DNA of 64,000 nucleotides from an uncultured Lysobacteraceae bacterium (GTDB lineage: Bacteria; Pseudomonadota; Gammaproteobacteria; Xanthomonadales; Xanthomonadaceae): the NCBI GenBank assembly GCA_902825775.1, contig CADECF010000002.1, positions 310,001 to 374,000 of the forward strand. The letters are read 5' to 3'. Each line of letters begins with the position of its first letter. Position 1 is the first letter of the stretch. The notes under the pieces were generated by a model that worked only from the letters and a program-made list of their open reading frames with translations, ran no database searches and was not told the DNA's origin. Positions 53,940-61,311 of the stretch are shown here, piece after piece. The translations under genes were made by a program, and so were the position numbers.

Positions 53940-54352
53940 TGGAACCCATTTCCCACGAACAGGTCATCCAAGCGTGCGAAGCCTCCGATCGCCAATGGCG
54001 TCGATACCTGCGCCGGCATGGGCAGCGCTCAGCGATCACCTATCCCGTCCCGCAGCCGCCCATCGAGCACCTGATGACCAACACCGGCCACGATGCCAGC
54101 GCGTGCCTCCAGGCGCTGCTGGATGCGGACGTGGGCCGCTTCATCGTGTATCTGGAGAGCGGCCAGGGGCACATCACCGACAAGGGCAGGGCGCTGCTGT
54201 CGAGAGATCCGTTCTATTGGGGGGCGTGCTGCTCGGACGGCGGGTATGTGGCGCCGGTGCCTGCGGATGTGGTTGCCAGGAAGGAGCGGCGAATGCTGGA
54301 GCGAGCAACGGGGAAGGCGTTGGGAAAGAGCCGGCGCGGGTCGAGGCTGTAG
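53939..54352 (+). CDS. LRRHG-family hypothetical protein with RL tail, copy A
   Basis: 137 residues. ISHEQVIQACEASDRQWRRY, LRRHGQRSAI, ACLQALLDADVGRFIVYLES and GQGHITDKGRALL match the product at 60852 over nearly its whole length. The C-terminus ERATGKALGKSRRGSRL is a variant of the shared tail. The copy at 60852 is shorter and lacks most of it. Function unknown; the first helices could bind nucleic acid. Confidence 0.7.
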   Translation: MEPISHEQVIQACEASDRQWRRYLRRHGQRSAITYPVPQPPIEHLMTNTGHDASACLQALLDADVGRFIVYLESGQGHITDKGRALLSRDPFYWGACCSDGGYVAPVPADVVARKERRMLERATGKALGKSRRGSRL

Positions 54353-54369
54353 ATCAAGAGCGAGCGAAC

Positions 54370-54390
54370 GGGCCGGTGGCCCGATTGAAA
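54370..54390 (+). terminator. GGGCC/GGCCC hairpin, copy 1
   Basis: GGGCC GGT GGCCC followed by GATTGAAAAG. The same hairpin with its GAGCG lead and TTGAAA end recurs at 59584 and 61195, each before a shared promoter. It may be a weak terminator or a processing site. Confidence 0.45.
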
Positions 54391-54401
54391 AGCCAACGCG
54401 C

Positions 54402-54440
54402 TTGACCAGATCCGAATCGGAGCTAGACGTGGACGCATAG
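54402..54440 (+). promoter_or_regulatory. Element promoter family, copy 4
   Basis: TTGACC, 16 bases, TAGACG, then GGACGCATAGCA leader and a GGAGATCCGACC ribosome binding site before 54472. Confidence 0.7.
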
Positions 54441-54471
54441 CAATTCGCATTCATCCACAGGAGATCCGACC

Positions 54472-54861
54472 ATGATCAAAGCACTTTATTCCCTAGCATT
54501 AGCTGTTTTGCTCATCCTGCCGTTTGGTGCGCTGGCGCATGACGTTCAAGTTCAAACGGGTGAGTTCCAGGCGAGCAAGGGCCGAGTGCGTGCTCAGATT
54601 ATGGATGCCTACGATCTTGCCGATATTGCTTACAACGGGCCAGGGCCTTGCAGGATCATCGGCATCGCAGCAAAAAGTGCAATCGACGAAGCTGTTGTTC
54701 GGCAATTTAGAGTGAGTGAGTCCAGTCCAACCTGGAAAGCAGAATTTACAGAGGCATTTAACTATGTCGATTTTGCTATTGAGCTTTCGCAAGTTTGCCC
54801 AGTCGCCAAGAAGGCATCTCATAGTGAAGCTTTTAGGGATCTGGGGTTTCGCTCGCCATGA
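54472..54861 (+). CDS. Secreted small helical protein, paralogue 1
   Basis: 129 residues with a Sec signal peptide (LALAVLLILPFGALA). The mature part, RVRAQIMDAYDLADIAYNGP, CRIIGIAAKSAIDEAVVRQF, RVSESSP and FAIELSQVCP, aligns with the products at 54858, 55700 and 56519: RAxI, a Cys, an A(I)xxA(V)xxxF helix, a (S)E(x)SP turn and a final A...xxC helix. The two Cys may form a disulphide. Probably periplasmic or secreted. Family unknown. Confidence 0.7.
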   Translation: MIKALYSLALAVLLILPFGALAHDVQVQTGEFQASKGRVRAQIMDAYDLADIAYNGPGPCRIIGIAAKSAIDEAVVRQFRVSESSPTWKAEFTEAFNYVDFAIELSQVCPVAKKASHSEAFRDLGFRSP

Positions 54862-55220
54862 ATGTCGCCTGCCTATCCTTGACAGTCATTGCAGTCCTTT
54901 CAGCTGGTTGCGCCCATATCCCCGAGCGGCAAACGCCAGCCGATGCCGCGGCCTTCCGCGCCGAACTGCTGAATGCAGAAGATGTGGCCCAGCAGCTGTC
55001 GCTGTATAGCGCAACACACGACCACGCGTGCTGGGACCAGGTCAGGGCGACCAACCTCAAGCTCAATGTCGCAGCTCGCAACTATTTCCTGCTGACCGAA
55101 TACGACCACCCCACGACCCAGGCCACCTCCCTGATCCTGGGGCGGGCGAGCATGCGCGACGCGATCGCTGCGGCCAAAGCTTGCGAGCGGGCGTTCGATG
55201 GGCAACAGCCCAATAACTGA
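54858..55220 (+). CDS. Lipoprotein, paralogue 2 of the secreted family
   Basis: 120 residues; its start overlaps the stop before (ATGA). Signal peptide with lipobox LSAGC, so lipidated. The mature part aligns with the family: FRAELLNAEDVAQQL, CWDQVRATNLKLNVAARNYF, LLTEYDHP and AIAAAKACERAF. This is the only family member that is a lipoprotein rather than a soluble export. Confidence 0.7.
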   Translation: MNVACLSLTVIAVLSAGCAHIPERQTPADAAAFRAELLNAEDVAQQLSLYSATHDHACWDQVRATNLKLNVAARNYFLLTEYDHPTTQATSLILGRASMRDAIAAAKACERAFDGQQPNN

Positions 55221-55376
55221 TGAACAGGCCGCCCAGCCAGGCGAAAGCGGGTCCTTGAAGACAGGGAACTTCCAAGTAGCCAAAGGGTGCGACCAGCACG
55301 CGGTGTCGCGGATCCCATAGCCGAATAACACGTGCGGTCTGTCATTGGATGCCTCCTTTCCGAGGGACCGACACCT

Positions 55377-55410
55377 AAGCCCCCGATTCCCAAACGGGGG
55401 CTTTTCTTTT
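55377..55410 (+). terminator. Rho-independent terminator
   Basis: AAGCCCCCG ATTCCCAAA CGGGGGCTT TTCTTTT. It ends the 54472-55220 unit just before the next promoter copy. The stretch 55221-55376 holds no supported gene. Confidence 0.85.
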
Positions 55411-55416
55411 GCGGAC

Positions 55417-55458
55417 TTGACCGGATACGGATCTGCCTTAGACGTGGATGTATAGCAA
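55417..55458 (+). promoter_or_regulatory. Element promoter family, copy 5
   Basis: TTGACC, 16 bases, TAGACG, then GGATGTATAGCA leader and a GGAGAACCGACC ribosome binding site before 55487. Confidence 0.7.
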
Positions 55459-55486
55459 ACCGAATACGTCCAAAGGAGAACCGACC

Positions 55487-55696
55487 ATGTCTATCGCACT
55501 CGCTATCACAATCACCGGTTTCATCATGGTGCTCATTGGCTTGCTGGGTTTGGCCATGGAGCGCTTCGTTTCCTACCAGGGCCAGCGGCGCGCGGAACGG
55601 TTCCAGGCAGAGGCTGTCAGCTGGGCCGAGCGCATGGAGCGCATTGCAGGGCGGAAGCCGCGCGCAACGATCGCGACCACTGAGCACACGGTCTAA
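55487..55696 (+). CDS. Small membrane protein heading an operon
   Basis: 69 residues from ATG 55487. One N-terminal transmembrane helix (IALAITITGFIMVLIGLLGLAM) and a cytoplasmic basic helical part (GQRRAERFQAEAVSWAERM). First gene of the run to 59558, in which adjacent genes are separated by a few bases or overlap. Function unknown. Confidence 0.65.
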   Translation: MSIALAITITGFIMVLIGLLGLAMERFVSYQGQRRAERFQAEAVSWAERMERIAGRKPRATIATTEHTV

Positions 55697-55699
55697 GCG

Positions 55700-56077
55700 A
55701 TGAAGACCTTCTCGGCCATTGTTGCGTTGTCCCTCCTGGTTGCCCTTGCGTCAAAAGCGCAAGCACAGACCGGAGGCGAGGTTCGCAAGGAAGAGCTAGC
55801 CAACCTGCGCGCTGAAATCGTCGGCGCCTATGCAATGGCTAACGCACCCGGCTGCCGCGCCTTTGGTCAGCAGGCCATTCCCCTCATTGGCCAGGCGGTC
55901 ATCTACCGCTTCCAGGCAGCCGAGTTCAGCCCCGCCACCTTTGAGCAGCGTATTGCAAAAGGGCTGGCCTTGATCGCCCAGGCCAACGCCCTGTCGCGAC
56001 AATGCCCGATGCCGGATGTGGCGCGCCGCGGTGCGCTTGCCAAGCGGCAAGCACTGATCACGGAGCGCGCTCGATGA
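55700..56077 (+). CDS. Secreted small helical protein, paralogue 3
   Basis: 125 residues with signal peptide (AIVALSLLVALASKAQAQ). The family pattern is clear: LRAEIVGAYAMANAPGCRAF, IGQAVIYRFQAAEFSPATFE and AQANALSRQCP. It is closest to paralogue 1 in length. Its stop overlaps the next start (ATGA). Function unknown. Confidence 0.72.
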   Translation: MKTFSAIVALSLLVALASKAQAQTGGEVRKEELANLRAEIVGAYAMANAPGCRAFGQQAIPLIGQAVIYRFQAAEFSPATFEQRIAKGLALIAQANALSRQCPMPDVARRGALAKRQALITERAR

Positions 56078-56490
56078 TCGAGATCGTGGCCATCAAAGTG
56101 CTGCTGTGGTTTCTATCGTTATCTGGATTGATCCTGGTTGGCGGCAAGCTCATGGGGCAGGTCGCCAACACCGGCCATCTGCGCTGGGCGTATGTGGTGG
56201 GCGGTGTCTTTGCCGTGGCGATCGTGGCCCACGTTGCATCCTTCCTGGCCGGCTATGTGTTCACCACGGCATTGAAGCCGATCGCCGAGCCATCCCAAGC
56301 GTTTTCGCTCACCACGCTGATCCATGGAGTGGGCGTGCTGGTCTGGGCTTCGTTGGCACGCGATGCGCGCAACTTCAAGACATCGGCGATACGTTTCATT
56401 GCCCGTGTGGCCTGTGCGGCCTTCCTTACCTTTCTGATCGGAAACTGGATGCTGAGCGTGGGATCGATTGCCGAAAAACTGATGGCCTAA
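56074..56490 (+). CDS. Four-helix membrane protein
   Basis: 138 residues from ATG 56074. Four transmembrane helices (VLLWFLSLSGLILVGGKL, YVVGGVFAVAIVAHVASFLAG, LTTLIHGVGVLVWASLA, VACAAFLTFLIGNWMLSVG). It lies between two secreted paralogues (55700 and 56519), so a membrane partner of those proteins is possible. No family recognised. Confidence 0.65.
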   Translation: MIEIVAIKVLLWFLSLSGLILVGGKLMGQVANTGHLRWAYVVGGVFAVAIVAHVASFLAGYVFTTALKPIAEPSQAFSLTTLIHGVGVLVWASLARDARNFKTSAIRFIARVACAAFLTFLIGNWMLSVGSIAEKLMA

Positions 56491-56518
56491 CCCCTTACTC
56501 ACTACGGAGACAAATCAA

Positions 56519-57115
56519 ATGAAGAATTTGAAGAAGATGGTTATCGGACTGGCTATCGGCGCAGCTATCGCGGGTGTTGCGCAGGCGCAAGACGCCGAGC
56601 CAACCTATGCCTCTTGCATGTCCGACAAGGCCGACCTTATGAGCATCAGGTTCAGCGACGGCCCGATGCAAATCGGAACCTGCGACAGCAATACAGGACG
56701 AGTGGGGCTGGTGATGCCACTTTGGAAGGAACAGATGCCTGAAATCATGGCGCGGCTTCGGGCTGAAATCATGGGTGGCTATGCGCAGGTCCAGGTGGCT
56801 GGTTTGCTTGGGATTACTGACACCGAGTGCCGTGGCCATGCTGTCGAAGCTCGGACCAAGGTGGACAAAGCGGCGGCAAGCTACTTTTTTACCTCCGAGT
56901 TCACCAACGCATATCCGCGTGGCATGACGGTCAGGCGCATCAACGGTGCGCTGGCCGAAATCTATCAGGCCAATGCGATCGCACAGCGCTGCAAGGGTTC
57001 TAACCCGGACAGCGAAAACCCTGTGGCGAAGTATGGTGAAGAGCAGCGGATCAAGGCGATGCGCATTCGTCGCCCCGTCGCCAATGTGGTCCGGCTGGAC
57101 GCCAATCTCGAATGA
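56519..57115 (+). CDS. Secreted helical protein, paralogue 4 (extended)
   Basis: 198 residues with signal peptide (MVIGLAIGAAIAGVAQAQ). An added 60-residue region (ASCMSDKADLMSIRF) comes before the family core: LRAEIMGGYAQVQVAG, TECRGHAVEARTKVDKAAAS, YFFTSEFTNAYP and YQANAIAQRC. A charged tail follows (RIKAMRIRRPVANVVRL). It is the longest member of the four. Function unknown. Confidence 0.72.
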   Translation: MKNLKKMVIGLAIGAAIAGVAQAQDAEPTYASCMSDKADLMSIRFSDGPMQIGTCDSNTGRVGLVMPLWKEQMPEIMARLRAEIMGGYAQVQVAGLLGITDTECRGHAVEARTKVDKAAASYFFTSEFTNAYPRGMTVRRINGALAEIYQANAIAQRCKGSNPDSENPVAKYGEEQRIKAMRIRRPVANVVRLDANLE

Positions 57116-57633
57116 CTCGCCAGCAGCTACTGGGAGTCGTCCTGTGGTCCTGTGTTTTCGGCCTCATGTCATGGCTGCTACTGACCAGCGGCATCCAGGA
57201 TCCGATGATCTGGAAGCAGGCGCGGGCACAGGGCAGCGAACGCTGGCGCGAACAGGTGCTGTTGTATGGGGACCTGGTCAAGGATGGCAAACGCCTGGAT
57301 CGCGCCGATCCCTGGCTGACCAAGCTTGACGACGAGGCTGAGGAAGCCCGTCGCCTGAACTTCGAGCGCTGCCAGGTGGCGATAAATCAGCGATTGGCGT
57401 CCGGCCAGATCAAGCGCCTTCGGTATGACGATCCACGCACTCAATTTGGTTTGATCCTCGATGGGGCGCGCTGGCGCGAGGATCCGGACATCAGCGTCCT
57501 GGAGGAAGTCGCCTGTGTGTTCACCGCAGGTGATGTCCGTCGCGGCATTCGTTTCCCCGTGCTTGATGAGCGCGGGCAACACATTGGCAGTTGGCATGGA
57601 ATCAAATTCATTGGAGCGCGACATGTTCGATAA
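57112..57633 (+). CDS. Membrane-anchored hypothetical protein
   Basis: 173 residues; the start overlaps the previous stop. One N-terminal membrane helix (LLGVVLWSCVFGLMSWLLLTSG) then a mostly polar domain on the outside (QVLLYGDLVKDGKRLDRADP, FGLILDGARWREDPDISVLE) with two Cys. Probably faces the periplasm, like its secreted neighbours. Its end overlaps the RHH gene by 11 bases. No family recognised. Confidence 0.65.
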   Translation: MTRQQLLGVVLWSCVFGLMSWLLLTSGIQDPMIWKQARAQGSERWREQVLLYGDLVKDGKRLDRADPWLTKLDDEAEEARRLNFERCQVAINQRLASGQIKRLRYDDPRTQFGLILDGARWREDPDISVLEEVACVFTAGDVRRGIRFPVLDERGQHIGSWHGIKFIGARHVR

Positions 57634-57826
57634 ACAGCTGCCACCGTTTCGTGTTGAGAAGGCCCTTCATGACGAGCTGCGCCTGCTGGCCAAGGACCAA
57701 GGCCGGCGGATCTCCGATCTGCTGCGCGACCTGCTGCGCCAAGCGGTGACACGCGAGCGCACGCGCGTCCAGCGGATGAAGGCAGCCAAAGATGGGCAGG
57801 CACCTGCGCGGGCAGAAGACCGATGA
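57623..57826 (+). CDS. Ribbon-helix-helix DNA-binding protein
   Basis: 67 residues from ATG 57623. PFRVEKALHDELRLLAKDQG, RRISDLLRDLLRQAV is the strand-helix-helix pattern of the Arc/MetJ fold, with a basic tail (RERTRVQRMKAAK). It overlaps the AAA+ ATPase gene (ATGA). It may control this operon. Length fits a minimal RHH dimer unit. Confidence 0.75.
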   Translation: MFDKQLPPFRVEKALHDELRLLAKDQGRRISDLLRDLLRQAVTRERTRVQRMKAAKDGQAPARAEDR

Positions 57827-58737
57827 CCGGCGCCGCACACGACTGGGCAGAACGCGTCCGCCAGTCCCAGCAACGCCTGGAGAGGCGCGAGAGGGCGATG
57901 GTCGACCGCGGTCGAGATCCGGGACTGATCCGGCGCATTGTCGACAAGGCCGAGGCGAAGCTGGAGCAGTGCCAGCGAGTTCACCGGGATCGCCACCCCA
58001 GACCGGCGGCCGGTGTCTCTCACAAGTCCTATGCATCGCTCAAGCAGTTGGCCAATATCCGAGGCTTCCAGGGCGAACCGCCCAACATCTGGCTAGTGGG
58101 GCCCGTTGGCTCAGGCAAGACCAGTGCCGCGGCCCAGCTGGCGCGCGATTTGGCGCTGCCCTTCCACTTCAACGGGGCCATCGACAACGAATACAAGCTT
58201 AAGGGTTTCCTGGACGCGCAAGGGCGTCTGATTTCGCCTTCGTTCCGCAAGGCCTACGAACATGGCGGCATCTATCTGTTCGACGAGTGCGACGCCTCCA
58301 TGCCAGGCGCCGTGCTCGCTTTCAACGCAGCACTGTCCAATGGCGCCTGCGACTTTCCTGATGGCGAGATCCAGCGCCACCCGGACTGCATCATCATCGC
58401 CGCGGCCAACACCTGGGGGCATGGCGCCACGCACGACTATGTGGGGCGCATGAAACAGGATGCCGCCTTCCTGGATCGCTTCGTGCAGCTTGCCTGGGAC
58501 TACGACGAGGAACTGGAACACGCCATGTCCGGCAACCGGCGATGGTCGGCCCGCGTCCAGGCCATCCGTTCTGCGATCGCAGACCTTGGGATCCACCACA
58601 TTGTATCGCCGCGCGCTTCCTATTGGGGCGCTGTGCTCCTAGCCGCTGGCGTGCCGGAGGACCAGGTGCTAGCGATGAAAGTGCGCGGCGCCCTGGACGA
58701 CAAGCAATGGCAGCAGGTGCTGGATCAGGCCGCATGA
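57823..58737 (+). CDS. MoxR/CobS-like AAA+ ATPase
   Basis: 304 residues. An N-terminal helical region (ERVRQSQQRLERRERAMVDR) is followed by Walker A VGPVGSGKTSAAAQLA (near residue 90), Walker B IYLFDECDASMPG, sensor 1 IIAAANTWGHG and an arginine region DRFVQL. The layout is that of AAA_5/CobS-type ATPases, which remodel partner proteins and often sit beside a VWA or related protein. Here the partner would be the next gene, which starts inside its stop. Confidence 0.85.
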   Translation: MTGAAHDWAERVRQSQQRLERRERAMVDRGRDPGLIRRIVDKAEAKLEQCQRVHRDRHPRPAAGVSHKSYASLKQLANIRGFQGEPPNIWLVGPVGSGKTSAAAQLARDLALPFHFNGAIDNEYKLKGFLDAQGRLISPSFRKAYEHGGIYLFDECDASMPGAVLAFNAALSNGACDFPDGEIQRHPDCIIIAAANTWGHGATHDYVGRMKQDAAFLDRFVQLAWDYDEELEHAMSGNRRWSARVQAIRSAIADLGIHHIVSPRASYWGAVLLAAGVPEDQVLAMKVRGALDDKQWQQVLDQAA

Positions 58738-59558
58738 GCCTGTGTGTCCACCGCTACTCAAGTGTCCAGGCGTTCTGTGATGCAGTGGAAGCGCTTGGCG
58801 TGAACATTCTCCTCAACGGCAGGGACACTAAGCATGCATTGATGGAGCTGAGAACGCTCGGCGGTATGGATGGTGAAGACTGGATGTATATCAAAAAGGA
58901 AGCAAAAGCCATCGGGCGTCGGATTGATGCGACTTTTGAACGACCTAAACGCGAATGGATTGAAGCACCCATGGGAGCGTATCCGGTGGTGCCGGAAGTC
59001 CTGAGTGGGTATCCCATGCCGATGCGCATGGTGGAGACATCCCCGTTTGAGCAATCAAGCATGCGCATCATTGTCGATGCCGGCGCAGCCCTTGGTGTCA
59101 GCGGTGGATTGCGGCTGGAGCGCGGACTTGCGATCGCAGCCCTCGCACAACGGTTGAGCGAGACGCGCCCGGTCCAAATCGAAGTGTGCTTTGCCGGTTT
59201 GGTTTCCATGGGCCTTCCTGAGCGAGCCAACCCTGAGATGGCCAATCAGATGGTTCTGATCTCCCTTGGTGGGGAGCTGGAAGAAATCGTCTACATGATC
59301 GGGGATCCCAGCTTCGCCGCTCACCTTGGCCCATTGATGGCGATGATCCATGCAGCGGCGGATATGGAAACCCAAGTTGACGTCTGGCCGTTGTGGAACA
59401 AGCTAGACCCCGATGACGACTATGCACTGAAAGTCAGAGGTGCAATAGGGTTATCACACGAAGACCTGTATCTCCCAATGGCTCGCCTGGGTGATGTCGA
59501 GCAGCTACACGCAGATCCCGTGCGCTGGCTGCGCAGGATCATGACGCAGCAGGAATAG
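58734..59558 (+). CDS. Partner of the AAA+ ATPase (DUF7192-like)
   Basis: 274 residues from ATG 58734, overlapping the ATPase stop (ATGA). The middle holds a VWA-like rhythm (MRIIVDAGAALGVSGGLRLERG, then VCFAGLVSMGLPE and ISLGGELEEIVYMIGDPSFA) without a clear MIDAS DxSxS. An RRIDATF-type N-terminal part comes before it. I associate this type with DUF7192 proteins found after AAA+ ATPases in phages and elements, with moderate certainty. Function unknown. Confidence 0.7.
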   Translation: MSLCVHRYSSVQAFCDAVEALGVNILLNGRDTKHALMELRTLGGMDGEDWMYIKKEAKAIGRRIDATFERPKREWIEAPMGAYPVVPEVLSGYPMPMRMVETSPFEQSSMRIIVDAGAALGVSGGLRLERGLAIAALAQRLSETRPVQIEVCFAGLVSMGLPERANPEMANQMVLISLGGELEEIVYMIGDPSFAAHLGPLMAMIHAAADMETQVDVWPLWNKLDPDDDYALKVRGAIGLSHEDLYLPMARLGDVEQLHADPVRWLRRIMTQQE

Positions 59559-59583
59559 CGTTAAAGAACAAGAGCGAGCGGAA

Positions 59584-59690
59584 GGGCCAAAGGCCCGATT
59601 GAAATGCACAGCAAAGGCACGTGTTTTCTTACATATTTGGCAGTTGAGAAATGGGTATTGCATCACGCATATAAATGCCATTTTGTAGTG
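59584..59690 (+). promoter_or_regulatory. Duplicated intergenic control module, copy 1
   Basis: The GGGCC AAA GGCCC hairpin (59584-59596) is followed by TGTTTTCTTACATATTTGGC (from 59622) and TGCCATTTTGTAGTG (59676-59690). TTGGCA and TGCCA form an inverted repeat. The same order and largely the same sequence recur at 61195-61302. It looks like an operator for a shared regulator. Confidence 0.6.
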
Positions 59691-59699
59691 CGTTTGGAG

Positions 59700-59735
59700 T
59701 TGACAGATCGGGGGTTAGCCTTACGTTTGATGTAT
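59700..59735 (+). promoter_or_regulatory. Element promoter family, copy 6
   Basis: TTGACA, 16 bases, TACGTT, then TGATGTATGG. Its 5' part, TTTGGAGTTGACAGATCGG, is the same as copy 7 at 61312. A GGAGACCCGACC site follows before 59784. Confidence 0.65.
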
Positions 59736-59783
59736 GGACAGAACAACGCTGACCATTCTTTCAAGAACCAGGAGACCCGACCA

Positions 59784-59924
59784 ATGTCCATTTCTCAATC
59801 ACTGATCGCTGGCGCCGTTGCCTTCCCTTTGATGTCGCCGACTTTGCCGGCGCTGGGCGTAGCCCTGATGTTGATCCATGTCGTCATCCGTCTTCGCCAA
59901 GAGCGTTTGGGGCGTGCCCTTTGA
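59784..59924 (+). CDS. Tiny membrane peptide heading an operon
   Basis: 46 residues from ATG 59784. One helix (LIAGAVAFPLMSPTLPALGVALMLIHVVI) with a basic end (RLRQERLGRAL). First gene behind promoter copy 6. Its stop overlaps a TTG start of the next gene. Function unknown. Confidence 0.6.
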   Translation: MSISQSLIAGAVAFPLMSPTLPALGVALMLIHVVIRLRQERLGRAL

Positions 59925-60313
59925 ATGCCCAGGTGATGGAGTGCTGCGAATTTTCCATAGGTGAGCAGAGCACAGGCCAGTGGCGGCGCAACTTTCGGGG
60001 GGTGGCCAACCCTGGCTATCGGAAGCAGATCCAGGCGCGGTGGGATGCTCGCATGCTGTCGCGGAAGATGTCCTCACTTTCTACTGAGCAACGGACAATG
60101 GTGGAGATGTTGACCCAGGGATCCTCGCCAGTGGCTTTTCTATCGGGTCGAGCCGGACTAGGGATGTCTGCGATGTCGGAATTGATTGGCGCCCTTCGTA
60201 ATGAGCAGCGACGCACGTCAATCGAGAAGCGTTGGGCGGATCGTCTCGAACGACGGTTGAATGCCAATACCTCAGTTGCTCTATCGCCAATTAAGTGCAA
60301 AGGGAGGCTGTGA
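59921..60313 (+). CDS. Hypothetical protein with short RL tail
   Basis: 130 residues from TTG 59921 overlapping the previous stop (TTGA); ATG 59936 is an alternative. The body (QWRRNFRGVANPGYRKQIQA, EQRTMVEMLTQGSSPVAFLS) is helical and basic with no known motif. It ends NANTSVALSPIKCKGRL, matching the short form of the shared tail. The stop shares a base with the ankyrin gene that follows (TGATG), which has the same tail. Confidence 0.65.
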   Translation: MNAQVMECCEFSIGEQSTGQWRRNFRGVANPGYRKQIQARWDARMLSRKMSSLSTEQRTMVEMLTQGSSPVAFLSGRAGLGMSAMSELIGALRNEQRRTSIEKRWADRLERRLNANTSVALSPIKCKGRL

Positions 60314-60852
60314 TGGCCAAGAGCAAACGCCTGTTGGTGTCAGGCCTGACCCTCAACCAACAACTTTCAAGGGCCGCATACTACGGCCACTTGCATCGTT
60401 GCAAGGTGTTATTGAACTCCGGTGCTGATGTGAACGCCAAGGACTATCGGGGTGAGTCGGTGTTGAGCGAGGCCGCTGGGAAAGGCCATGTGGAAGTGTG
60501 TCGATTACTGATCTCGCGTGGCGCAAAACTCAAAGACAACATCACGGGCGAACCACATGCCCGGGAGTGGCCCGTCGAGAGGAACGGCGTGATGGAGTGG
60601 ACGTGGATAGAAGATCCTACGCCCTTACATTGGGCTGCAATGAAAGGAAGCCTGGCGCTCTGCCAGGAGTTGGTTGAGGCGGGGGCGGACCAAGCCGATC
60701 GTGGGCCAGAGGGTTATGGCCCAACTCCCTTGGAGGTAGCCAATGGACAGGCCTACGACTACCTTCGGGCTTTGGACGAACAGCGCCGGTTCGATGCCAA
60801 CACAGCGCCCGTCATCGCAATAGGCGCCAGCCGACGCCAGGGCAGGCTCTGA
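60313..60852 (+). CDS. Ankyrin protein with short RL tail
   Basis: 179 residues from ATG 60313 (GGGAGG six bases upstream). Three or four ankyrin repeats (AAYYGHLHRCKVLLNSGADVNA, SVLSEAAGKGHVEVCRLLI, TPLHWAAMKGSLALCQELV). It ends FDANTAPVIAIGASRRQGRL, the short tail. Together with the ankyrin genes at 25898 and 27793 it shows that ankyrins and the tail are combined more than once. Coupled by TGATG to the next gene. Confidence 0.82.
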   Translation: MAKSKRLLVSGLTLNQQLSRAAYYGHLHRCKVLLNSGADVNAKDYRGESVLSEAAGKGHVEVCRLLISRGAKLKDNITGEPHAREWPVERNGVMEWTWIEDPTPLHWAAMKGSLALCQELVEAGADQADRGPEGYGPTPLEVANGQAYDYLRALDEQRRFDANTAPVIAIGASRRQGRL

Positions 60853-61169
60853 TGATCACCATCACCCCCGGCGCCGTCGTCGAAGCCTGTGACCAATCGC
60901 AGCGCCAGTGGAACTACCATCTGCGCCGGCATGGCTTGCGATCGAGCGCTCAAAGTCCCTTGCCACTGTCTCCGCTCTCTCTGCTGGTAGCGAGCACAGG
61001 TCTGGATCAACAGGCTTGCCTGGGCGCGCTCCTGGAGGCAGATGCCTTTGGTTTCGTGGTCTACCTGGGGGAGGGCACGGCGCACATCACACCTAAGGGC
61101 AAGCGGTTGCTCATCGGACCCTTCCATCGCTGGGCCGCGGATTGTTCGCGTCGATGCCGGCTGGCTTGA
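60852..61169 (+). CDS. LRRHG-family hypothetical protein, copy B
   Basis: 105 residues. ITPGAVVEACDQSQRQWNYH, LRRHGLRSSA, LGALLEADAFGFVVYLGE, TAHITPKGKRLL match the gene at 53939. It is shorter, ending CSRRCRLA, so most of the RL tail is lost or altered. It is coupled to the tail-bearing ankyrin gene in front, as copy A is coupled to a tail-bearing gene. Confidence 0.68.
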   Translation: MITITPGAVVEACDQSQRQWNYHLRRHGLRSSAQSPLPLSPLSLLVASTGLDQQACLGALLEADAFGFVVYLGEGTAHITPKGKRLLIGPFHRWAADCSRRCRLA

Positions 61170-61194
61170 AGAGCAATAGCAGGAGCGGGCAGAC

Positions 61195-61302
61195 GGGCCG
61201 TTGGCCCTGTTGAAAAGCACAAGCAGAGGCCTCTGTTTTCTTACATATGTGGCATATAAGAACTGCGCAGTTCATCACGCAAATATCGCCATATTTGTAG
61301 TG
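61195..61302 (+). promoter_or_regulatory. Duplicated intergenic control module, copy 2
   Basis: GGGCC GTT GGCCC hairpin (61195-61207), TTTTCTTACATATGTGGCAT (from 61236), and AAATATCGCCATATTTGTAG (61281-61300). TGGC/GCCA arms again form an inverted repeat, matching copy 1 at 59584. Confidence 0.6.
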
Positions 61303-61311
61303 CGTTTGGAG

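Noticed and set aside
54357..54400. Hairpin plus TTGAAA as a full rho-independent terminator
   Set aside because: The U-tract is missing, so it is reported only as a possible weak terminator or control element.
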